Assembly: GCA_020638795.1 (NCBI GenBank)
Contig: JACKHW010000008.1
Span: 1 to 64,000 of the forward strand
Reading direction: 5' to 3'
Source: Planctomycetota bacterium
Lineage (GTDB): Bacteria > Planctomycetota > UBA1135 > GCA-002748355
Length of the DNA: 64,000 nucleotides
In this document: positions 51,836-59,640 of the stretch, piece by piece
Numbering within the stretch: the stretch's first letter is position 1
Layout: the number at the start of each line of letters is the position of its first letter
Position numbers and translations under genes: made by a program
The notes under the pieces: generated by a model
The model's input: only the letters and a program-made list of their open reading frames with translations
The model's database searches: none
Told to the model about the DNA's origin: nothing

Positions 51836-53299
51836 ATGGACTTGACCGAGATCGCCGTAGAACTCGACCGCGAAGGAATCGGAGCCTCCGCCGAGACCCT
51901 GTATGGATGGGGACGATCGACGCACTCCGAAGCACTCGTCGTGCGGCCGACCGACAAGGACACGATTCGACGTGTCTTCGAACTCGCCGAGAAGCACGGC
52001 GTGACGGTCGGCTTTCGTGGATCGGGCTGTAGTTACGGTGATGCGAGCCAGAACGGCGACGGCGTCGTGCTCGATTTGACGAACTTCGCCAAGGTTCGAT
52101 CGTTCGACGAATCGACCGGATTGCTCGTCGCCGAACCGGGTGTCACGCTCGAGATGATCTGGCGCCAGTGCGTGCCTCTCGGCTGGTGGCCTCCCGTCGT
52201 GTCCGGAACGATGTATCCGACGCTCGGCGGTTTGTTGTCGATGAACGTTCACGGCAAGAACAACTGGCAAGTCGGCACGATCGGGAATCACGTTCGCTCG
52301 TTCGAACTGATGACGCCGCGCGGCGAGACGCTTCGTTGTGATCGCGAGCAGAATGCCGACGTCTTCCACGCGGCAATCGGTGGTTTCGGCATGCTCGGGT
52401 GCTTCACCGAGGTCGAGCTACAGCTCAAGAAGATCTGGTCGGGCAGGCTCGAAGTCGAGGCGATCGCCACGGCCAACCTGCGCGAGATGATCGCTTGGTT
52501 CGAGACGAACAAGGATGACTTCGACTACCTCGTTGGTTGGGTCGATTGTTTCCCTCGCGGCACTGCGCTCGGGCGTGGCTTGATCCACGCTGCGCGTTAT
52601 CTCGGCGAAGGTCAGGACGATCAGGCGAAGGCGACGATGCGAGAGTCCGCGCAGGACCTACCGTCGCGCATCCTCGGCGTGATGCCGAAGAACAAAGTTT
52701 GGTACCTGATGCGTCCGATGCTCAACGACTACGGGATGCGAGCGATCAATGCTGCCAAGTTCTGGAGCGGCAAACGCGGCCAAACGCGCAACGAGCCGTA
52801 CAAACAACCGCACGCAGCGTTCGCGTTCCTCCTCGACTACGTTCCGGATTGGAAGAAGGCCTACGGTCCGGAGGGACTGATCCAATACCAGACCTTCGTT
52901 CCCAAAGAGGCTGCGAGTGACGTGCACCCTCGGCTTCTCGAGCGGTGTCACAAGCGCCACATCGTTCCGTATCTGGGGGTCTACAAGCGGCATCGCAACG
53001 ATCCGTTCTTGATGACGCATGCTGTCGATGGCTTCTCGTTCGCGATGGACTTCCGTGTGACTTCGTCGAACCGCAACGAGTTGTGGCAACTCTGCCGGGA
53101 CATGGACGAGATCGTGACCGAAGCGGGCGGTCGACTCTACTTCGCCAAGGACGCGACGATGCTCCCACGAACTGCCGAGACGATTTGGGGCAAAGAGACG
53201 ATCGAGCGGTTCCACGCGCTCAAACGCAGGCTGGACCCGAACTCTCGCCTGCAGACGAACCTCGCACGTAGAGTCTTCCCGGGCTGGTTCTCGTCGTGA
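51836..53299 (+). CDS. FAD-binding oxidoreductase, DprE1-like
   Basis: A 487-residue flavoprotein with an N-terminal PCMH/FAD-binding domain: LYGWGRSTHSEALVVRP, GFRGSGCSYGDASQNGDGVVLDL and GGLLSMNVHGKNNWQVGTIG. A substrate domain in the second half ends LDPNSRLQTNLARRVF. Mycobacterial DprE1 shares the opening, the GxSYGDxAQNG block and the end, and has a similar length (about 461). DprE1 oxidises the C2 hydroxyl of a polyprenyl-phospho-ribose. Here it follows the DprE2-like gene by 31 bases and overlaps the next sugar reductase gene by four bases (GTGA). Other vanillyl-alcohol-oxidase-type sugar oxidases (alditol or L-gulonolactone oxidase) are the alternative. Confidence 0.87.
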   Translation: MDLTEIAVELDREGIGASAETLYGWGRSTHSEALVVRPTDKDTIRRVFELAEKHGVTVGFRGSGCSYGDASQNGDGVVLDLTNFAKVRSFDESTGLLVAEPGVTLEMIWRQCVPLGWWPPVVSGTMYPTLGGLLSMNVHGKNNWQVGTIGNHVRSFELMTPRGETLRCDREQNADVFHAAIGGFGMLGCFTEVELQLKKIWSGRLEVEAIATANLREMIAWFETNKDDFDYLVGWVDCFPRGTALGRGLIHAARYLGEGQDDQAKATMRESAQDLPSRILGVMPKNKVWYLMRPMLNDYGMRAINAAKFWSGKRGQTRNEPYKQPHAAFAFLLDYVPDWKKAYGPEGLIQYQTFVPKEAASDVHPRLLERCHKRHIVPYLGVYKRHRNDPFLMTHAVDGFSFAMDFRVTSSNRNELWQLCRDMDEIVTEAGGRLYFAKDATMLPRTAETIWGKETIERFHALKRRLDPNSRLQTNLARRVFPGWFSS

Positions 53300-54150
53300 G
53301 CGTTCGGGATCACAGTGCGCGTGAGAATGCAGAGCGGCACGAGCGTTGGTCGCTCTTCGTCACGGGGGGAAGTGGGTACCTCGGACACGAAGTGACGCGG
53401 GTCGTCCGTGAGCGCGGAATCCCGTTCGAGGCGCCGGGTCGAAGTGAGGGAATCGACCTCCTGCAGCCGTTCGAACTCGAGGACATCGTCGCGGCGATGT
53501 TCGCTCGCTGCGACAAGCCTCCGCTTCTGATCCACTTGGCCGCCTGGTCCCGCCAGAGCGATTGCGATCACGAGCCCGAGAACGCCTTTCGCGCGAACGC
53601 CGAAGCCACGGGCGCGCTCGCGACCGTTGTGGCTCGCTTCGGCGGACGCATGGTCTACACGTCGACGGACCTCGTCTTCGATGGCGCGGATGCACCCTAC
53701 GACGAAGACGCAGAGGCGAACCCGATCTCCGTGTATGGGCGCAGCAAGCTCCTGGGTGAGCGATACGTGCGTACACATGCACACGACCTGATCATCCGGA
53801 TCCCGCTTCTCTACGGACCGAGTTTCGACGGACTGCGCGGAGCGAGCGACCCGCTGCTCAACGCTGCACGCGAAGGGCGAGAGCTGCGGCTCTTCGACGA
53901 CGAGTGGCGCACGCCGCTCGATGTTCGTGAAGCCGCCACGCGCATCGTCGACCTCGCGCTCTCGGACGCGGTCCACGTCCGTCACGTCGCCGGCAAAGAC
54001 CGCCTTTCGCGCTACGAACTCGGGATGCGCATCTTGCGCGACGCGGGTCTCGAAGCGAGCGGCTCTGGGTTCAGGATCACGGCGACCAAGCGCGGTGAGC
54101 TCCGTGGTTCACCGCGCCCGGAAGACTGCTCGTTGGTGTCGCTGTTCTGA
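53296..54150 (+). CDS. RmlD-like sugar nucleotide reductase (extended SDR)
   Basis: A 284-residue SDR resembling dTDP-4-dehydrorhamnose reductase. The cofactor motif is LFVTGGSGYLG (near residue 20), then LIHLAAWSRQSDCDHEP, ANAEATGALA, YTSTDLVFDGADAPYDED and catalytic YGRSK. The D-x-V-F-D-G block is typical of RmlD-type enzymes. It starts with GTG overlapping the DprE1-like stop (GTGA), so the three reductases/oxidases form one transcript. An N-terminal extension of about 18 residues precedes the fold. Its likely role is reducing or tailoring a nucleotide- or lipid-linked sugar for an envelope glycan. It is convergent with the gene at 54164. Confidence 0.85.
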   Translation: MSVRDHSARENAERHERWSLFVTGGSGYLGHEVTRVVRERGIPFEAPGRSEGIDLLQPFELEDIVAAMFARCDKPPLLIHLAAWSRQSDCDHEPENAFRANAEATGALATVVARFGGRMVYTSTDLVFDGADAPYDEDAEANPISVYGRSKLLGERYVRTHAHDLIIRIPLLYGPSFDGLRGASDPLLNAAREGRELRLFDDEWRTPLDVREAATRIVDLALSDAVHVRHVAGKDRLSRYELGMRILRDAGLEASGSGFRITATKRGELRGSPRPEDCSLVSLF

Positions 54151-54162
54151 GCAGACGCTCAG
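54147..54162. terminator. Hairpin between two convergent genes
   Basis: CTGAGC (54147-54152) and GCTCAG (54157-54162) form a perfect 6-bp stem with an AGAC loop. It includes the stop of the RmlD-like gene and lies just before the stop at 54164 of the opposing gene. A short bidirectional terminator is possible; no U-tracts are present. Confidence 0.35.
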
Positions 54163-54163
54163 T

Positions 54164-56404
54164 TCAGCGCAGGTCCCAGCCGCCGACCGTTGTCGTGATC
54201 ATGTTCGACGTCTTGATCTCGATTCGGGGCGAGATCTCGATCGGCCAGTACTGCGTGTAGAACTTGAGACCGAGGAACGTCGGGTTGGTCTCGAGTGGCA
54301 GCGTGAAGTTGGCCGTCCCGTTCCCGTCGGTTGCGAGGCCCCACGTCACGAGCGGCTCGCAACGGATGTAGCACGTCGTTCCAGGCAACAGCAGCGGAAG
54401 GCGGAACGCGCCCCAAACCGTGTTCGAGAAGCCGAGCGTCATCAGCGCGGGGGAGATGCGTGGTGCGCCCCGGAGGCCGTAGCTGACCTTCGCGCCGAGC
54501 TCCGGCGTGCCGCTCGCCGACATCGTCGGCGTGCCACCCGAAGTCAGGCAACCAATCCCTGTAGACGTGAACGACGGAGTGAAGTACTTGCCGTACTGCG
54601 CGCGAATCGTCTGCGACGAAGACATCGTCACGGAGATCGTGCGCTGTCCGATCGGCTGCGCCGTGCTCCCGATGTACCAGCGCTGGAATGTGCGCGTGCC
54701 CAACGTCGAGTTGGCCGTCACGCTCACGGCGGTTCCACTGCGGAAGGTACGCGTCGTCTGTGTCGTGCCGTTCTGGCGGCACGCGTAGTCGCCCTTGTCC
54801 ATCGTGAAGCTCGCACCCTGGGCCGGGGACGAGTTGATCGACAACGTGTACGTCGAGGGGAACGTGACCGAGGTTCGTCCGATCTCGGCGTTGTGCGGTT
54901 GACTGTTCCCATTACCGGATCCGCCGACCTGGGCCATACCCGTGACGATCCACTTGTTGCCGTTGATGTATTGGGACCACAGATAGTCGCCGCCGCGGCC
55001 CGAATCGGGTCCGCTGTTGCCTCCGACCACCCAGGCGTTGTCGAATCCACCGCAGTCGTAGTCGTCGATGATCCAGCCGACCGTGCCGGGGTAGATCGTG
55101 CTACCGCCGACCATGATCGAACCCGCGAGGTGCCCCACAGAACTCACGGACACCGACTGGTAGGCCCACGCGTACGAGTTGTTCCAGATCGAACGCTCGC
55201 GAGTGACGTTCCAGCTCGTGTCGAACGTGACCATGCGTGTGAACATGCGCCCGAAGCTGCCGCCCTTGTTCGAAGTCCAGGAGAAGCCGATTTCGTTCGC
55301 CGTTTGCCAGCCGCCTTGGATGCGGTTGTCGGTGCGTCCGAGCCAGTCGCGATTGTCGGGACCGGGAGACGCCGTGCGCCCCGTGTACCACGTGCCGATG
55401 GTCTTGTCGCGGTAGCTGAATCCCGACGAGCTGTCCGCCCACGTGAAGGTCCGCAGCGTAGTGTCGTTGACGTGCGCTGCGAAGTACATCGTCGTGGGGC
55501 CGTAGTAGCCGTTCGCGAAGCGTGGAGCGAAGAAGCGGCGATTCGCCGGAGCTGCGCTGTCGCTGCGGATGTAGTTGTAGCTGAACGAGCTCCCCGCCTT
55601 GAGGTTGCTGGCAGGCAGGCGCATCACGACGCTTCCGACGTAGCTGCTCGATGCGTTGAAGACGTTGAGCGCGACGAAGAGGTAGGCGTCCGACGCCGAG
55701 ATGTGCGGGAAGTCGAATTGCGTCTGCGTCGGGAACCCGACGTTTTGCGGATTGAACGTGTAGTAGTGGTTCGGGTCGCCCGTGCGACTGTCGCCGACGC
55801 CGATCGCGATGCGAACCGAGCCCTTCTGCGTCGAGGAGCTGTAGCTGTATTGCAGCAGCCACGCGGAGAACCCCTGCCGCTCGTGGTCGGTGCAGACCTG
55901 GTCGCAGCAGAAGCCGCCGTCGATCGAGGGCAATCGCGTGTAGGGATTGACGTAGCTCCACGAAGATCCGTTGTTGGTCGATCGCGCCGCGTACCAGTTC
56001 CCGGTTTGCAGGATCGTCGTGCCGCTGATCATCTTGACGGTCGAGGGTTCGCCGACGTTCGACGTCGACGCGCCCGAAGGCTTCACTGTCGAGTTACGGT
56101 AGACCTGCACGGTAGCTGCGTTGGGCTTCTGGACCGTGCCGTCGACGAAGCTCTCGGCACCCGGATCGGGATCGTAGCTCCGCGGGCCGTGCGGTACTTC
56201 GGGCATGCCGTGCTTCGGCGGTGCCGCGTCGAACGCGCCCTTGGGAGGCATGGGGACGTCGAGCTTCGTCGGCTCGACGACGGTAGCCGCCTCGGCGTGC
56301 GCGGTCATCGCTTCGCCGTAGCGTTCCGGGGAGTCTTGTGCGGTCAGCCATGGACACAGAGGCAGGAGGCCCAGAATGGCCAGTGTCGTGGATCGTCGTT
56401 TCAT
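54164..56404 (-). CDS. Large secreted protein, sialidase-like propeller plus shared C-terminal domain
   Basis: An exported 746-residue protein. ATG 56404 opens a signal peptide (MKRRSTTLAILGLLPLCPWLTAQ). The longer frame to 56533 runs through a pyrimidine-rich tract and is rejected. Residues 110-480 contain repeated W/S/N-rich strands (YAARSTNNGSSWSYVNPY, IGFSWTSNKGGSFGRMF) that recall Asp-box sialidase or BNR propellers. A short Ig-like or InlB-B-type domain at 540-610 (FRSGTAVSVTANS, FQRWYIG) follows. The last 125 residues (GIGCLTSGGTPTMSASGTPELGAKV to SNMITTTVGG) match the small secreted protein at 11459. Carbohydrate or surface binding is likely; enzymatic activity is unproven. Confidence 0.8.
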   Translation of the reverse strand: MKRRSTTLAILGLLPLCPWLTAQDSPERYGEAMTAHAEAATVVEPTKLDVPMPPKGAFDAAPPKHGMPEVPHGPRSYDPDPGAESFVDGTVQKPNAATVQVYRNSTVKPSGASTSNVGEPSTVKMISGTTILQTGNWYAARSTNNGSSWSYVNPYTRLPSIDGGFCCDQVCTDHERQGFSAWLLQYSYSSSTQKGSVRIAIGVGDSRTGDPNHYYTFNPQNVGFPTQTQFDFPHISASDAYLFVALNVFNASSSYVGSVVMRLPASNLKAGSSFSYNYIRSDSAAPANRRFFAPRFANGYYGPTTMYFAAHVNDTTLRTFTWADSSSGFSYRDKTIGTWYTGRTASPGPDNRDWLGRTDNRIQGGWQTANEIGFSWTSNKGGSFGRMFTRMVTFDTSWNVTRERSIWNNSYAWAYQSVSVSSVGHLAGSIMVGGSTIYPGTVGWIIDDYDCGGFDNAWVVGGNSGPDSGRGGDYLWSQYINGNKWIVTGMAQVGGSGNGNSQPHNAEIGRTSVTFPSTYTLSINSSPAQGASFTMDKGDYACRQNGTTQTTRTFRSGTAVSVTANSTLGTRTFQRWYIGSTAQPIGQRTISVTMSSSQTIRAQYGKYFTPSFTSTGIGCLTSGGTPTMSASGTPELGAKVSYGLRGAPRISPALMTLGFSNTVWGAFRLPLLLPGTTCYIRCEPLVTWGLATDGNGTANFTLPLETNPTFLGLKFYTQYWPIEISPRIEIKTSNMITTTVGGWDLR

Positions 56405-56431
56405 GTGGTTTCCAGAGTCCGACAGAGGGAC

Positions 56432-56488
56432 GAGGGGAGAAGGGGAGAAAGGAGGAGGGGAGAAAGGAGGAGGGGAAGAGGAGAGGAA
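56432..56488 (+). repeat. 57-base uninterrupted purine tract with 15-bp tandem duplication
   Basis: Every base from 56432 to 56488 is A or G on the plus strand. A 15-bp unit (GGGGAGAAAGGAGGA) is perfectly duplicated at 56442-56456 and 56457-56471, with partial copies on both sides. It lies 28 bases upstream of the ATG at 56404, in the leader or promoter of that minus-strand gene, where the transcript would be all pyrimidine. Such tracts can form triplex DNA and are prone to length change. Confidence 0.85.
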
Positions 56489-56529
56489 TCGAAACGGTGG
56501 AGAGAGTTGCGTGGGCGTCGCGTGCCAGT

Positions 56530-57084
56530 TCACTTCTCGCGTGGCAGGACCCAGGGCTCGCCGTCGGCATGAATGCCGAGTCCGGCGCTCTGATGTCCGT
56601 CCTCGTCGATGAAGATCAGACTCGGCGCCCCACTGCGGGCGACCGCGAGCTGCACTCGGGGCTTGTTGCCTCGATCGTGCACGAGGAGGTGCGGGTGGTC
56701 ACCCGAGTCGACGACCTGCGTGATGCGTCCTCGCCCGCTGTTATCACGAAGGAAGACGTAGACTTCTTTGTCGCCCTTGAGCGCTGCTTCGAAGCGCTTC
56801 TGCCCTTTCGAGTCGAAGAGCGCGAAGCTCGCGGAGTTCTTGTCGTCGATCGTCCAAGCGCCGCGCTTGACGCCTGCTGCGTCGACGAGTTCGAAGCAGC
56901 CTGCTCGAACCGTCTCGGGGGGCGCCTTCTGCTCGCCGGTGCGCGGCTCGTCCTGTCGGGTCGCCGCGATCGTGAAGGCCATCAGCACGATGACGAAGGA
57001 CGCGAGAGAGAGCGTGCGATAGATGCGAGCACTACGCTCGAGCGTGTCGAGGCGAGCGCGCAACCGCGCGATGTCGCTTTGCAT
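56530..57084 (-). CDS. Single-span membrane protein of unknown function
   Basis: A 184-residue protein. Residues 1-20 are a charged helix (SDIARLRARLDTLERSARI), probably a short coiled coil. They are followed by one membrane span (YRTLSLASFVIVLMAFTIAA). The remaining 135 residues are beta-rich with repeated ligand-like strands: FELVDAAGVKRGAWTIDDK, FALFDSKGQKRFEAAL, VYVFLRDNSGRGR and LIFIDEDGHQSAGLGI. Each repeat has a D-x-x-G turn. I do not recognise a named family. It is on the same strand as the large secreted protein, 126 bases upstream, with the purine tract in between. Confidence 0.75.
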   Translation of the reverse strand: MQSDIARLRARLDTLERSARIYRTLSLASFVIVLMAFTIAATRQDEPRTGEQKAPPETVRAGCFELVDAAGVKRGAWTIDDKNSASFALFDSKGQKRFEAALKGDKEVYVFLRDNSGRGRITQVVDSGDHPHLLVHDRGNKPRVQLAVARSGAPSLIFIDEDGHQSAGLGIHADGEPWVLPREK

Positions 57085-57118
57085 ACGGCAGCAGCAGAGT
57101 CGAGAGAGGGGACCGGAA

Positions 57119-57135
57119 CGGGACGGAGCGTCCCG
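57119..57135. promoter_or_regulatory. Perfect 7-bp inverted repeat upstream of the membrane protein gene
   Basis: CGGGACG and CGTCCCG flank a three-base spacer (GAG), about 35 bases before the ATG at 57084. It may be an operator or the end of a leader hairpin. The rest of the 206-base gap 57085-57290 carries only another hairpin at 57253-57272. Confidence 0.35.
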
Positions 57136-57252
57136 AGACGTGATCCATCACGATAGCGCATCCAGTCCGGGGCATATGCGCACTCGGCAATTCTCGCGCT
57201 GCCGGACATCGCACCGGGCCACAGCAACCCGGGCGTAATTCCCGAGTGAGCC

Positions 57253-57272
57253 ATGCGGGTCGAAACCCGCGT
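57253..57272 (-). terminator. TTCG-loop hairpin after the SUMF1-like gene
   Basis: On the minus strand, ACGCGGGT pairs with ACCCGCAT (one G-T pair) around a TTCG loop, a very stable tetraloop. It starts 18 bases after the stop at 57291. The position fits a terminator although no U-tract follows. A tRNA T-arm was considered because of the GGGTCGAAACCC look, but there is no cloverleaf. Confidence 0.5.
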
Positions 57273-57290
57273 GCGGTCATTTCTCGGCGG

Positions 57291-59441
57291 TCACTTTTTG
57301 ACCGGCTTCGGCTGGATCTCACCCGGACCGACTTCGGGATCGCGAATCTCGATCTTCGTGTCGGGGGTGACCCAAGTGTTCTGTCCGAAGGGCTCGACGA
57401 GCTTGACTTCGATCTGGAACTCGAAGCGCTGTCCACGTCGGGACGTCTGCGGCCCGCCGCGATACGTCAACGTGCTCTTCGCCTCGTCGATGACGAGCTT
57501 CGCCGGCGACTGGCTCACCGATGCGACGCGCACCGACGGGCGGTACTCGGACCAAGCGAAGTAATTGCCGGCATCGTTCCGCCACAGGAGGACGTCCTGC
57601 TCTGCCGGGATCTCGAGGTTGCCTGGCTGGATCAGGAAGGTCTTGGGCTTGTCCTTCGGGAACTTCGCGGTGATCTCGTCGGAAACGCCGAAGCGGTCGA
57701 GGACGGGGAACGGATCGTTCGCCGGCTCTTGCGGCGCTTCTTCCTTCTTCTCGTCCTTCTTGTCGTCCTGCTTTTTGTCGTCCTGCTTTTTGTCGTCCTG
57801 CTTCTTGTCGTCCTTCTTCTTTTCGTCTTTGTCGCTGCCCTTCTTTCCTTCCTCGCTCGGCGCCGCATCGCCCGGCTTGGGCCGGACTCCCTTCGTGCGT
57901 TTGAGGATGTCGCGTCCTTCGTTGAGGGCGACGAGGAGATCGCGGGGCAGTCCGCCGCTTCGGAAGCTGACCGTGTAGTTGCCCGGCGGAAGCTGGGTCT
58001 CTTTGTTGATGCCCTGCTGGATCGACAGTGCTTCCGTCGAGAAGACGACGGCGATCGGAGCGCCAACCGCGCCGATACCGGCGCGATCGATCGTGATCTT
58101 CTCGAGATCCTTGGCCGACTTCGGCTTGGCCTTCTCGATCTCGCCGAGCGACAGGACCGGCACGAAGGACACCATGTGGTAGGCCTGGATATGGTCGTCC
58201 TTCATGTTCCAGCGCTCGATGCCGCGCTGCTCGAACTCCTTCGTCAGCATGGAACCATCCCGCTGCGAGATGCGGTCGGGGAGGTCGAGTTCGAGTCCAC
58301 CGAGATTGTCCGGATTGAGATCGAACGTCGCTCGGCCGACCGTGCCGGCGAATGCAGGTCGCAGGGACTTCGCGATGCGGAAGCCGAAGTCCTCGATCGT
58401 CGCATCCGCATCGACAGCGTAGCGCTGCGTGATACGAGAGGTGATCGGCGCTTCGCCGAAGCTCGTGAACGACGCTCCGCGAACGAGATAGCGTCCGTCC
58501 GCGATCGGCATACCGAGCACGTCACGGTCGCCCTTTTCGAGCAATCGCTTCCACTGCTTCTCGAGGGTGCGGAACTCACTCTCCATCCCGTCGAACGGCG
58601 CGAGTGGCGACGCGGTGTATTCCCAAACGCCACCGATCATGTCCTCGACACCGTAGTAGCTGCGCGTCTTCGGCCACTGACCGACATCGCGCTTCTGGAA
58701 GCCGAGGATGCTCTGACAGTTGTTCTCCCACTTGTCGCCCCAGAGGTAGCGGGTCGGCTTCTTCGTCGGGCCTTGCAGTGCGGCTTGCCACTCGACTTCG
58801 AAGGGCAAGCGCACGCCCGCCCATGCGCAGTAGCGCTTCGCGTCTTCCCAGGAAACGTAGCCGACCGCTTGGTTCTTGATCTTGTCGGTGACTTCCCATT
58901 CCGTCGTGAGTTGACGCCAATTCTGGGACCAGTACGTCTGCGGAACGAAGTTGCTGCCGAACTCCTTTACGTACTTTTCGCGGCACTTGTCGATGCTCGC
59001 CGGCTTCCACCAGGAGAACGGGAAGCGCACGTTCGGGTGGTTCTGCTTGACGAAGACTTCGTACTCGGCGTTGGTGATCTCGAAACGTCCGATCAAGAAG
59101 TCGTCGACGAGGACCGTCGAGTTCTTGCCGGCGAGTTCGCGCACGAGGATCTTCGTGTACTTCTTCGTGAGCTCGTATCCGCGACCGAACTCCTTGGCGG
59201 TATCGAGAACTTCCGATGCCGAGATGCCCATCTTGACGGGCGTTTTCGGGATGTAGACGAGGTTCGTCGGATACCCGGTCGGCGACGGGATGGCCTTGCG
59301 ACTCTCTCCGTATTCGATGGCCTGACTCGTTGCCGTCGTGTGCAGGGCAGAGGCGAATGTCGTCGCCAGAACCGCAAGGACGGCTGGGGACAAGCGGGAC
59401 GATTCGTGGGCGCGGCCCTCCATCGAACGAGCGTTGGTCAT
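57291..59441 (-). CDS. Secreted SUMF1/FGE-fold protein without the oxidase cysteines
   Basis: An exported protein of about 716 residues. The signal peptide (LSPAVLAVLATTFASALHTTATSQA) follows ATG 59441, with GAGGAG upstream. Residues 55-345 are a SUMF1 (formylglycine-generating-enzyme fold) domain: LVYIPKTPVKMG, FLIGRFEITNAEYEVFV, VGYVSWEDAKRYCAWAGVRLPFEVEWQ, GGVWEYTA, LVRGASFTS and FGFRIA. The C-x-x-x-x-C pair of true FGE near the RGGS motif is absent, so sulfatase activation by this protein is unlikely. Residues 500-580 are an acidic/basic linker of DDKKQ repeats. A C-terminal beta domain of about 130 residues (FLIQPGNLEIPAEQDVLLW) follows. Its role is unknown, perhaps carbohydrate or protein binding. 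Confidence 0.85.
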   Translation of the reverse strand: MTNARSMEGRAHESSRLSPAVLAVLATTFASALHTTATSQAIEYGESRKAIPSPTGYPTNLVYIPKTPVKMGISASEVLDTAKEFGRGYELTKKYTKILVRELAGKNSTVLVDDFLIGRFEITNAEYEVFVKQNHPNVRFPFSWWKPASIDKCREKYVKEFGSNFVPQTYWSQNWRQLTTEWEVTDKIKNQAVGYVSWEDAKRYCAWAGVRLPFEVEWQAALQGPTKKPTRYLWGDKWENNCQSILGFQKRDVGQWPKTRSYYGVEDMIGGVWEYTASPLAPFDGMESEFRTLEKQWKRLLEKGDRDVLGMPIADGRYLVRGASFTSFGEAPITSRITQRYAVDADATIEDFGFRIAKSLRPAFAGTVGRATFDLNPDNLGGLELDLPDRISQRDGSMLTKEFEQRGIERWNMKDDHIQAYHMVSFVPVLSLGEIEKAKPKSAKDLEKITIDRAGIGAVGAPIAVVFSTEALSIQQGINKETQLPPGNYTVSFRSGGLPRDLLVALNEGRDILKRTKGVRPKPGDAAPSEEGKKGSDKDEKKKDDKKQDDKKQDDKKQDDKKDEKKEEAPQEPANDPFPVLDRFGVSDEITAKFPKDKPKTFLIQPGNLEIPAEQDVLLWRNDAGNYFAWSEYRPSVRVASVSQSPAKLVIDEAKSTLTYRGGPQTSRRGQRFEFQIEVKLVEPFGQNTWVTPDTKIEIRDPEVGPGEIQPKPVKK
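57751..57828 (-). repeat. 15-bp tandem repeat encoding DDKKQ units
   Basis: Three near-identical 15-bp units at 57761-57805, with diverged copies on either side, encode repeated DDKKQ in the linker of the SUMF1-like protein. The charge pattern suggests a flexible, highly solvated spacer. The unit number may vary between strains. Confidence 0.75.
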
Positions 59442-59479
59442 GCGGTGCGAGCTCCTCGCGTCAAGAATTGGGCACACCG

Positions 59480-59498
59480 GGCGCGTCCGTGACGCGCC
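59480..59498 (-). promoter_or_regulatory. GC-rich perfect hairpin in the leader of the SUMF1-like gene
   Basis: GGCGCGTC and GACGCGCC form an 8-bp perfect stem with a 3-base loop, 39 bases before the ATG at 59441 and 142 bases after the HD-GYP stop. It may terminate the upstream transcript or shape the leader. The remaining parts of the 199-base gap 59442-59640 show no gene. Confidence 0.4.
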
Positions 59499-59640
59499 GG
59501 AAGCCTAGGGGGGAACGATCGTGCGACAGCAGGGGCGGCTGCCAGCAGTTGAAATCGTGACCGAAGAGGGTAGTCCTGCCAAGTGCCGTCGTAAAGGTCC
59601 CAGCCGGCACCGGGGGAAGCCAGGACCGTGCCGATGGGCC

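Noticed and set aside
53921..56572. An 883-codon open frame on the plus strand opposite the large secreted protein
   Set aside because: Arg- and Val-rich composition without motifs; it also overlaps the end of the RmlD-like gene. It is an antisense shadow.
57238..57275. Possible tRNA T-arm (GGGTCGAAACCC)
   Set aside because: No acceptor, D or anticodon stems can be drawn around it. It is better explained as a terminator hairpin with a TTCG loop on the minus strand.
57751..57828. CRISPR-like repeat
   Set aside because: The units are directly adjacent with no spacers and lie in frame within a gene, encoding DDKKQ.
57246..59492. A 748-codon open frame on the plus strand opposite the SUMF1-like gene
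   Set aside because: Its Leu/Val/Phe runs are the reverse complement of the DDKKQ repeats. The minus frame has a signal peptide and SUMF1 blocks.
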